Assembly (NCBI GenBank): GCA_023259235.1
Contig: JAHFQQ010000039.1
Location: 1 to 16,297 of the forward strand
Direction: 5' to 3'
Origin: Polaromonas sp.
Lineage (GTDB): Bacteria; Pseudomonadota; Gammaproteobacteria; Burkholderiales; Burkholderiaceae_C
Length of the DNA: 16,297 nt
Shown piece after piece: positions 10,753 to 16,297 of this stretch; the first letter of the stretch is position 1, and each line of letters starts with the position of its first letter. Position numbers and translations under genes: made by a program. The notes beneath the pieces were generated by a model. The model made no database searches, was not told where the DNA came from, and saw only the letters and a list, made by a program, of their open reading frames with translations.

Positions 10753-12543
10753 TCAGAAAGCGTCCATGGCAAGCCCGTTCACGCTGCCTGCGCCGGCCAC
10801 GATGGCGTCGCGCATTCCAGGGATGGCGCTCAGCACATGGTCGGCGTAGAACTGCGCCGTCACCATCTTGGCCTGCATGAAGGCGCTGCCCTGCCCCTTG
10901 TGCAACAGCGCATCAGCTACCAGCAGCGAGCGCGCCAGCTGCCAGCCGGCCACCAGCCGCCCCGCCAGCAGCAGATACGGCACGCTGCCGGCGAACACGG
11001 CGTTAGGCGACGATTTGGTGTGTTTGACCACGAAATCGACCACGTCGAGGTACGCCAGGCGCGCCGTCTCCAGGCGCGCAGCCACGGTTTTCGCGGCGGC
11101 ACTGCTGCTGGCGTGCAGTTCCTGTTCGGTCTTGGCAATCTGTGCGGCGATGGCGCTGGCCACGGCCCCGCCGTCGCGCGCCGTCTTGCGGCCCACCAGG
11201 TCGTTGGCCTGGATGGCGGTCGTGCCTTCGTAGATGGTGAGGATGCGCGCATCGCGGTAGTACTGCGCCGCGCCGGTTTCCTCGATGAAACCCATGCCGC
11301 CGTGCACCTGCACGCCCAGGCTGGCCACCTCGATGCCCATCTCGGTGCTGTAGCCCTTGACCAGCGGCACCATGAATTCGTAGAAGGCGGCATTGTCCTT
11401 GCGCACCTGCGCATCGGCATGGTGGTGCGCGGCGTCGTAGGCGGCCGCCGCCACGGTGGCCATGGCGCGGCAGCCCTCGGTGTGGGCGCGCATGGTCATC
11501 AGCATGCGGCGCACATCGGGGTGGTGAATGATGGTGGCGCTCTCCTTCATGCTGCCATCGACGGGTCGACTCTGCACGCGGTCGCGCGCATAGGCCACGG
11601 CCTTCTGGTAGGCGCGCTCGGCAATGGCAATGCCCTGCATGCCGACGGCGTAGCGCGCGGCGTTCATCATGATGAACATGTATTCGAGGCCGCGGTTTTC
11701 CTCGCCGACGAGGTAACCGATGGCACCACCGTTGTCGCCAAACTGCAGCACGGCCGTGGGGCTGGCCTTGATGCCCAGCTTGTGCTCGATGCTGACGCAG
11801 TGCGCGTCGTTGCGCGCGCCCAGGCTACCGTCCTGGTTGACCAGGAACTTGGGCACCACGAACAAGCTGATGCCCTTGACGCCTTCGGGCGCGCCCTGCA
11901 CGCGGGCCAGCACCAGATGGACGATGTTCTCGGCCATGTCGTGCTCACCGTAGGTGATGAAGATCTTGGTGCCGAAGACCTTGTACGTGCCATCGCCCTG
12001 CGGCTCGGCACGCGTGCGCACCAATGCCAGGTCAGACCCCGCCTGTGGCTCGGTGAGGTTCATGGTGCCGGTCCATTCGCCGGTCACCAGCTTTTCGAGG
12101 TAGGCCGTCTTGAGCGCGTCGCTGCCCGCAGTCAGCAAGGCCTCGATGGCGCCATCGGTCAGCAGCGGGCACAGCGCAAAGCTCAGGTTGGCGCTGTTGA
12201 TCATTTCGATGCAGGCCGCGCCAATGGTCTTGGGCAGGCCCTGGCCGCCAAAATCCTGCGGGTGCTGCAGACCCTGCCAGCCGCCTTCAGCGTACTGGCG
12301 AAACGCCTCCTTGAAGCCCGGGGTGGTCTGCACTGCGCCGTCCTTGAACACCGAGGGATTCTGGTCGCCTTCCCAATTCAGCGGCGCCAGCACCCCTTCG
12401 GCCAGTTTGGCGCACTCTTCGAGCACCGCCTGGGCGGTGTCCAGGCCTGCGTCTTCAAAACCGGGCAGCTGCGCCACCTGGTCGATTTGTGCCAGGTGTT
12501 CGATGGCAAACAGCATGTCTTTGATGGGGGCTTGGTAGGACAT
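10753..12543 (-). CDS. Acyl-CoA dehydrogenase, large type with C-terminal domain
   Basis: FAD enzyme that introduces the alpha-beta double bond in acyl-CoA and passes electrons to ETF. With the start at ATG 12543 (MSYQAPIKDMLFAIEHLA) the protein is 596 residues, the usual size of the DmdC/long-chain subgroup, longer than the ~380-residue short-chain enzymes. The N-terminal helical domain, the beta domain (FGTKIFITYGEHDMAENIVH) and the C-terminal helical domain (GMQGIAIAERAYQKAVAYA) are present. VQVHGGMGFIEETGAAQYYRD precedes IYEGTTAIQANDLVGRK, where E439 is the likely catalytic base. The last ~130 residues form the extra C-terminal domain. The frame stays open to a TTG at 12567, but MSYxAP is the family's normal start. 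The gene follows a hemerythrin-like gene by 20 bases, with etfBA upstream, so the electron acceptor is encoded nearby. Chain-length preference cannot be read. Confidence 0.93.
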   Translation of the reverse strand: MSYQAPIKDMLFAIEHLAQIDQVAQLPGFEDAGLDTAQAVLEECAKLAEGVLAPLNWEGDQNPSVFKDGAVQTTPGFKEAFRQYAEGGWQGLQHPQDFGGQGLPKTIGAACIEMINSANLSFALCPLLTDGAIEALLTAGSDALKTAYLEKLVTGEWTGTMNLTEPQAGSDLALVRTRAEPQGDGTYKVFGTKIFITYGEHDMAENIVHLVLARVQGAPEGVKGISLFVVPKFLVNQDGSLGARNDAHCVSIEHKLGIKASPTAVLQFGDNGGAIGYLVGEENRGLEYMFIMMNAARYAVGMQGIAIAERAYQKAVAYARDRVQSRPVDGSMKESATIIHHPDVRRMLMTMRAHTEGCRAMATVAAAAYDAAHHHADAQVRKDNAAFYEFMVPLVKGYSTEMGIEVASLGVQVHGGMGFIEETGAAQYYRDARILTIYEGTTAIQANDLVGRKTARDGGAVASAIAAQIAKTEQELHASSSAAAKTVAARLETARLAYLDVVDFVVKHTKSSPNAVFAGSVPYLLLAGRLVAGWQLARSLLVADALLHKGQGSAFMQAKMVTAQFYADHVLSAIPGMRDAIVAGAGSVNGLAMDAF

Positions 12544-12563
12544 AAGCGAAGTGTGGGGTAGGT

Positions 12564-13007
12564 TCAATGAAGTGATTGGTACAGGGGGTACAGCTCGGAT
12601 TCCTCGCGGCGAATCCGGTCTCCCAGCAGATGGCCGATCTCATGCAGGCTGGCGCACACCTGCTTGAAGTCTATGGCGTCGTCGGCAGCGGCGCTGTAGG
12701 TTTCGATAAAATGCACGGCGGCATCACCAATACCCTTCATTTCACTTTTGTAGCCATTGACCAACTGGTAATTATTGGCGTTGCCCCGGGTTTTGAATTC
12801 CTGGCGCATATAGGTGTAAAGCCGGATGGCTTCCTCCAGCAGGTGCGGAACCAACAGCGCCTTGAAGCCCTGCAGCGCCTGCTTGAACGCGACAACATCG
12901 CGCGCCTCAGCTGCTTTTTTCAGCACGCCAAAGGACTCCAGCAGCTGCCGGTGGTCGCCCACCAGCTGCGTGACCAAAGTGGAATGATGTTGAACGCCAG
13001 AAACCAT
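12564..13007 (-). CDS. Hemerythrin-like HHE-domain protein
   Basis: A 147-residue all-helical protein of hemerythrin type, a family whose members bind a di-iron centre and sense or handle oxygen, NO or iron. Candidate ligands are H19 (GDHRQLL), H55 with E58/E59 (PHLLEEAIRLY), H122/H126 (HEIGHLLGDRIRREE) and E135/E136. At the place where HHE proteins normally read HIRKEE this one has R131 (DRIRREESELYPLY), so one iron ligand may be missing or replaced by H126. ATG 13007 is preceded by AAGGCGG, a fair ribosome binding site. It lies between etfA (90-base gap) and the acyl-CoA dehydrogenase (20-base gap), probably co-transcribed with the latter. Its length and C-terminal helix also faintly recall Rsd/AlgQ anti-sigma-70 proteins, a weaker reading. 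Confidence 0.8.
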   Translation of the reverse strand: MVSGVQHHSTLVTQLVGDHRQLLESFGVLKKAAEARDVVAFKQALQGFKALLVPHLLEEAIRLYTYMRQEFKTRGNANNYQLVNGYKSEMKGIGDAAVHFIETYSAAADDAIDFKQVCASLHEIGHLLGDRIRREESELYPLYQSLH

Positions 13008-13049
13008 GTGTTGCCGCCTTCCGGAAACTACTATACAGCCTGCAGTACC

Positions 13050-13085
13050 ATCGGATCCCAGCAGGGACCCGATGCCCAGTGGGCA
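13050..13085 (-). other. Two adjacent hairpins between etfA and the hemerythrin-like gene
   Basis: On the minus strand a TGCCC-ACT-GGGCA hairpin (13073-13085) is followed directly by a 10-bp stem with a TGCT loop and one G-U pair (13050-13073). They begin 12 bases after the etfA stop codon. No T-run follows, so this is not a standard terminator; mRNA 3'-end protection or partial termination is more likely. A TATAGT hexamer just downstream on the minus strand (about 13030-13035) could be a -10 for the next gene, with no good -35. Confidence 0.5.
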
Positions 13086-13097
13086 CAGAAGGTTCCG

Positions 13098-14030
13098 TTA
13101 CAGCGCCTTGATCAGTTCCGGCACGGCCACAAACAAATCAGCCTCCAGGCCATAGTCGGCCACGCTGAAGATGGGCGCCTCGGCATCCTTGTTGATCGCC
13201 ACAATGACCTTGGAATCCTTCATGCCGGCCAGGTGCTGGATCGCTCCCGAAATCCCCACCGCCACGTAGAGCTGGGGCGCCACGATCTTGCCGGTCTGGC
13301 CCACCTGCAGGTCGTTCGGCGCATAGCCTGCGTCCACGGCAGCGCGGCTGGCGCCAATGGCGGCTCCAAGCTTGTCGGCCAGCGGTGTAATGACTTCGTC
13401 AAACTTCTCTTTGCTGCCCAGGGCACGACCGCCGGAGACGATGATCTTGGCGGCTGTCAGCTCGGGCCGGTCGCTCTTGGCGATTTCAGAGCCCAGGAAC
13501 GTTGACTTGCCGCTGTCGGCTACGCCGGCCAGCGTTTCAATGCTGGCGGACCCGCCACTGGCTGGCGCCGCGTCAAAGCCGGTGGTGCGAACGGTGACGA
13601 CTTTGGTGGCATCCAGACTTTGCACGATCGCAATGGCGTTGCCGGCATAGATGGGGCGCTCGAAAGTATCGGCGGCATCGACCTTGGTGATGTCGGAGAT
13701 CTGGGCCACGTCGAGCAGCGCGGCCACGCGCGGGGCGATGTTCTTGCCCGAGGCGGTCGCGGGGAACAGGATGTGCGAGTAGCTGGCGGCAATGGCCACC
13801 ACCTGCGCGGCCATGTTTTCCGCCAGCCCATGGGCAAAGGGCTCGCCTTCGACGTGAATGACTTTGGCCACGCCCGCAATCCGGGCGGCTGCCTGGGCGG
13901 CGGCCTGGGCGCCCTTGCCTGCCACCAGCACATGCACATCACCGCCGCATTGGGCGGCGGCAGTCACGGTGTTGAGGGTGGCGGGCCGGATGCTGGTGTT
14001 GTCGTGTTCGGCAATTACTAAGGAGGTCAT
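13098..14030 (-). CDS. etfA: Electron transfer flavoprotein alpha subunit
   Basis: Carries the redox-active FAD of ETF, which accepts electrons from acyl-CoA dehydrogenases and delivers them to ETF:quinone oxidoreductase. The 310 residues match group I bacterial EtfA. The N-terminal domain (1-190) has HILFPATASGKNIAPRVAALL. The C-terminal FAD domain begins near 195 with IIVSGGRALGSKEKF (R202 contacts FAD in the family), then GASRAAVDAGY, QVGQTGKIVAPQLYVAVGIS and IQHLAGMKDSKVIVAINKD, ending SVADYGLEADLF. It lies 30 bases after etfB and is surely co-transcribed with it. Only a weak ribosome binding site precedes ATG 14030, so translation may be partly coupled to etfB. Confidence 0.97.
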   Translation of the reverse strand: MTSLVIAEHDNTSIRPATLNTVTAAAQCGGDVHVLVAGKGAQAAAQAAARIAGVAKVIHVEGEPFAHGLAENMAAQVVAIAASYSHILFPATASGKNIAPRVAALLDVAQISDITKVDAADTFERPIYAGNAIAIVQSLDATKVVTVRTTGFDAAPASGGSASIETLAGVADSGKSTFLGSEIAKSDRPELTAAKIIVSGGRALGSKEKFDEVITPLADKLGAAIGASRAAVDAGYAPNDLQVGQTGKIVAPQLYVAVGISGAIQHLAGMKDSKVIVAINKDAEAPIFSVADYGLEADLFVAVPELIKAL

Positions 14031-14060
14031 GGTTCTTACGTCCGTTCAGGCAGGGCAAAT

Positions 14061-14810
14061 TTAAATGACTTTGGCTTCGTTTCTGAGCTTGTCCACCAGG
14101 GCGGCGACATCGGCCACCTTGACGCCGGCGCTGCGCTTGGCCGGCTCGCTGACCTTGAGCGTCTTGATGCGCGGCTTGACGTCCACGCCAAGATCCTCGG
14201 GCTTGAGGTTTTCAAGCTGCTTTTTCTTGGCCTTCATGATGTTGGGCAGCGTCACATAGCGCGGCTCGTTCAGGCGCAGGTCGGTGGTGATGATGGCCGG
14301 CAGGCTCAGCGAGAGGGTTTCCATGCCGCCGTCGATTTCGCGCAGGATGGTCGTCTTGCCATCAGCCACATCGACTTTGGAGGCAAAGGTGGCTTGCGGC
14401 CAGCCCAGCAGCGCGGCCAGCATCTGGCCGGTCTGGTTGCAGTCGTCGTCGATGGCCTGCTTGCCCAGAATCACCAGGCCGGGTTGCTCCTTGTCGACCA
14501 GCGCCTTGAGCAGCTTGGCGACGGCCAGTGGCTGCAGTTCTTCAGCGGTTTCGACCAGGATGGCGCGGTCGGCGCCTATGGCCATGGCGGTGCGCAGGGT
14601 TTCCTGGCACTGCAGCACGCCGCAGCTCACTGCAATGACTTCCGTTGCAACGCCCTTTTCCTTCAGGCGCACGGCCTCTTCAACGGCGATCTCGTCAAAG
14701 GGGTTCATGCTCATCTTGACATTGGCGATATCGACACCGGTGCCATCGGATTTGACGCGGACTTTGACGTTGTAGTCGACGACGCGCTTGACGGGGACCA
14801 AAACCTTCAT
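14061..14810 (-). CDS. etfB: Electron transfer flavoprotein beta subunit
   Basis: Partner of EtfA; it binds AMP structurally and docks acyl-CoA dehydrogenases. The protein is 249 residues, the normal length. MKVLVPVKRVVDYNVKVRVK opens the Rossmann-like domain; NPFDEIAVEEAVRLKE follows at about 36-51. The AMP-binding part contains GKQAIDDDCNQTGQMLAALL. The dehydrogenase recognition loop LRLNEPRYVTLPNIMKAKKK is fully conserved. GGAG (plus-strand 14818-14821) gives a good ribosome binding site for ATG 14810. It is the first gene of the etfBA group. Two palindromes upstream (14834-14849 and 14921-14964) suggest control by one or more repressors. Confidence 0.97.
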   Translation of the reverse strand: MKVLVPVKRVVDYNVKVRVKSDGTGVDIANVKMSMNPFDEIAVEEAVRLKEKGVATEVIAVSCGVLQCQETLRTAMAIGADRAILVETAEELQPLAVAKLLKALVDKEQPGLVILGKQAIDDDCNQTGQMLAALLGWPQATFASKVDVADGKTTILREIDGGMETLSLSLPAIITTDLRLNEPRYVTLPNIMKAKKKQLENLKPEDLGVDVKPRIKTLKVSEPAKRSAGVKVADVAALVDKLRNEAKVI

Positions 14811-14833
14811 TGCAGGGCTCCAGAATTTAATGA

Positions 14834-14849
14834 TTGACGTTGACGTTAA
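14834..14849. promoter_or_regulatory. Operator-like palindrome close to the etfB start
   Basis: TTGACGT-TG-ACGTTAA fits TTNACGT-N2-ACGTNAA with both half-sites intact apart from the variable base. It lies 24 bases before the etfB ATG, a place where a bound repressor would block transcription or elongation. The pattern resembles sites I associate with MerR-type regulators of acyl-CoA and branched-chain amino acid catabolism (LiuR-like); that link is from memory and uncertain. Confidence 0.45.
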
Positions 14850-14920
14850 AGCAAACCTTGTATTTTATGCTGCGGCACAAATGCTTCGGCCTGTTGATCG
14901 ATCATTGGCGATCCGCCCAA

Positions 14921-14964
14921 GCCCCATAATAAAAAAGAACGGTCATTCTTTTTTATTATGGGGC
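14921..14964. repeat. Perfect 19-bp inverted repeat upstream of etfB
   Basis: GCCCCATAATAAAAAAGAA (14921-14939) and its exact reverse complement (14946-14964) flank the six bases CGGTCA. GC pairs lie at the outer ends and A/T tracts near the loop, the reverse of a rho-independent terminator, which needs the T-run outside. It may be a protein-binding site, a small mobile palindrome, or an mRNA hairpin. The GAACGGTCATTC centre is itself nearly palindromic, as TetR-type operators often are. Confidence 0.85.
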
Positions 14965-15059
14965 ACCGTTCATCGGGGATTAGAGCACGCAGCCCAACCG
15001 CTGTCCGGCCGTTGTCACACGCTCCCGTCACACGCCCGGCATCAACATCACCACCCGGC

Positions 15060-16297
15060 TCACGGGGGTTTGACATTTGCCGCGACGCTGACTCGGCTAT
15101 GAATCACCCGCTGCGGATATGGAATATCAATGCCGTTCTCACGCAGCGACTGAAGAATGGCCAGATTGACATGCGAGCGCAGATTCTGCTGGCCGTTTTC
15201 AGGGTCGGTAATCCAGTAATTTAGGGTGAACTCCAACCCGTCAGCGCCAAAATTGGTCAAATTGACTCCCGGTCCCGGATTTCTGGCCACCCGCTCCTGC
15301 TTGTTGGCCGCTTCAATGAGCAAGCGCATCACAAGCCCGACATCGCTGTCATAGCCCACTGACACCACGGTGGACTGCAGCACCTGCGTATCGCTCAGCG
15401 ACAGGTTCTCAATCCGGTTGCTGATGAACATTTCATTGGGCACGATGGATTCCCGCCCCGACAGCGCGCGTATCACCGTGTAGCGCGCGTTGATCTCGGT
15501 GATGCGCCCCTCAAAAGCGTCGACGCGCACGTTGTCGCCGATGCGCACGTTGCGTTCGGTCAACATGACAAATCCGCTGACGTAGCTGGCGGCAAGCTTT
15601 TGCAGGCCAAACCCGATGCCGACGCCAATTGCCCCGCCCAACACCGACAGGGCCGTCAGGTCAATTCCCACCGCTGACAGCGCCAGCAACAGGCCAACAA
15701 ACAGCAGCACCGCGCGGGTGGCATTGCTGAACGCCTTGCGCAAGGACAGCTCGCTGCCGGTGGCCGAGCGCAGCACGCGGGACTCTATGGCCGAGGAGAT
15801 CCACAGGGTAACCAGCAACACCACGGCAGACGTCAGCAGCCCTTCCAGCATGTTGCGCACCGACAGCATCGAGCCGCCAACCTTCCACTTGATGTCGTCC
15901 AGTTGATCAAGAATGACCGGCAGCAGCCCGCTGACCCAGAGCACCATGGCCAGCCAGGCCAGCCAGGAAAAGGTGCGCTCCAGAGCCCGCACCAGCGGCG
16001 CATCCTTGTACGCCACCTGCAGCACCTTGACGCCCAGGCGAATCAGTGCCAGGGCCAGCAGCACCGGGATGGCGATCCTGAAAATCGCCAGCGGAAACAG
16101 CCGCGCCAACAGCGCCTGGGTCGCATAGGCAAACAGCAGCAGCAGCAGCGGAAACAGCACGCCGTCGATGATGCGCCGTCCAAAAAGTATCGAAGCGTCA
16201 TCGGCCCCATGGCGCGATCGTCCCGCCACGTGGGCCACCAGCCAGGCCAGCAGGACGCAGGCGATCAGGGCGGCCAGTTCGGTCAGGGCGGTGGGCT
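15060..16297 (-). CDS. MscS-family mechanosensitive ion channel (5' end outside window)
   Basis: Membrane channel that opens under tension to release solutes on osmotic downshock. The frame is open to the right edge: upstream of a GTG at 16238 it still encodes a hydrophobic stretch (LAALIACVLLAWLVAHVAG), so the true start lies outside. At least 411 residues are visible. Several membrane helices are seen (roughly window residues 5-24, 46-64, 70-90, 108-130, 148-172, 190-212). The pore helix region is LSVLGGAIGVGIGFGLQKLAASYVSGF, then the MscS beta domain (RIGDNVRVDAFEGRITEINARYTVIR, VPNEMFISNRIENLS) and the alpha/beta C-terminal domain ending in PYPQRVIH. The extra N-terminal helices place it among the larger multi-helix MscS relatives. 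It is co-directional with etfB, but a 249-base gap makes a shared operon unlikely. Confidence 0.9.
   Translation of the reverse strand, partial: PTALTELAALIACVLLAWLVAHVAGRSRHGADDASILFGRRIIDGVLFPLLLLLFAYATQALLARLFPLAIFRIAIPVLLALALIRLGVKVLQVAYKDAPLVRALERTFSWLAWLAMVLWVSGLLPVILDQLDDIKWKVGGSMLSVRNMLEGLLTSAVVLLVTLWISSAIESRVLRSATGSELSLRKAFSNATRAVLLFVGLLLALSAVGIDLTALSVLGGAIGVGIGFGLQKLAASYVSGFVMLTERNVRIGDNVRVDAFEGRITEINARYTVIRALSGRESIVPNEMFISNRIENLSLSDTQVLQSTVVSVGYDSDVGLVMRLLIEAANKQERVARNPGPGVNLTNFGADGLEFTLNYWITDPENGQQNLRSHVNLAILQSLRENGIDIPYPQRVIHSRVSVAANVKPP

Larger units (their letters stand above)
14811..15059. other. Intergenic region between the MscS-type gene and etfB
   Basis: It is 249 bases with no credible gene. 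Besides the two palindromes listed separately, it has TGATCGATCA (14895-14904) and a 13-base tandem near-repeat starting GTCACACGC at 15014 and 15027. The etfB promoter should be here; on the minus strand, TAAAAT-like sequence near 14865-14875 is a possible -10, but I cannot place a -35 with confidence. Confidence 0.5.

Noticed and set aside
10837..12561. A 574-codon open frame on the plus strand, opposite the acyl-CoA dehydrogenase.
   Set aside because: It is the complement of a clear GC-rich gene; its product is rich in His, Arg, Gln and Gly with no recognisable domain, as expected for an antisense shadow.
12544..12567. TTG start that lengthens the acyl-CoA dehydrogenase by eight residues.
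   Set aside because: ATG 12543 gives the family-typical MSYQAPIKDMLF start, and the TTG overlaps the stop of the preceding gene without better support.
14921..14964. Reading the 19-bp inverted repeat as a bidirectional terminator.
   Set aside because: The GC pairs lie outside and the A/T tracts inside, so no U-run would follow the hairpin in either direction.
15014..15039. Tandem GTCACACGC 13-base near-repeat as a possible CRISPR or regulator array.
   Set aside because: Only two copies without spacers; too short and imperfect to support a call.
14846..15076. Small minus-strand open frame (76 codons) covering the 19-bp inverted repeat.
   Set aside because: Both strands across the palindrome give similar peptides, which follows from the symmetry; there is no ribosome binding site or family resemblance.

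Overview
The window looks like chromosomal DNA of a betaproteobacterium in the Burkholderiales, most likely Comamonadaceae (Polaromonas/Rhodoferax/Acidovorax-like). The grounds are high GC with strong third-position bias, a long Lys/Ala/Pro-rich N-terminal extension on RpoD, the order grpE-dnaK-dnaJ with sigma-32-like promoters, an etfB-etfA-acyl-CoA dehydrogenase cluster, and a short palindromic intergenic repeat (10703-10742) of a type I recall from that family. The assignment is inference; no rRNA or tRNA gene is present to anchor it.

Left half, plus strand, positions 1-9564: a long untranslated leader (1-368) precedes rpoD, the housekeeping sigma factor. After a noncoding stretch comes a small HxlR-type winged-helix regulator that ends in a clear terminator. 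Next is the DnaK chaperone set: grpE, dnaK and dnaJ. grpE and dnaK each have an upstream sequence resembling a sigma-32 heat-shock promoter. The grpE-dnaK gap also carries one perfect and one near-perfect DnaA box, and the dnaK-dnaJ gap holds two stem-loops, one of them very stable. The last plus-strand gene is a five-helix membrane phosphoethanolamine transferase of the EptA/MCR type.

Right half, minus strand, positions 9717-16297: reading leftwards from the right edge are a MscS-type mechanosensitive channel (its 5' end lies outside the window), etfB, etfA, a hemerythrin-like protein, a large acyl-CoA dehydrogenase and a nitronate monooxygenase-like flavoprotein. EtfAB would take electrons from the acyl-CoA dehydrogenase and pass them to the quinone pool, so this half is mainly a fatty-acyl/acyl-CoA oxidation unit. 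The region ahead of etfB carries an unusual perfect 19-bp inverted repeat and a separate operator-like palindrome close to the start codon. The two halves converge at an inverted repeat at 9614-9679.

The coding content is ordinary core genome. I found no CRISPR array, phage, insertion sequence, defence cassette or RNA gene. The items worth a second look are mostly non-coding: the DnaA boxes before dnaK, the dnaK-dnaJ hairpin, the two palindromes before etfB and the convergent-gene repeat. Two protein details also stand out: AT-hook-like motifs in RpoD, and a hemerythrin-like gene placed between etfA and its partner dehydrogenase.
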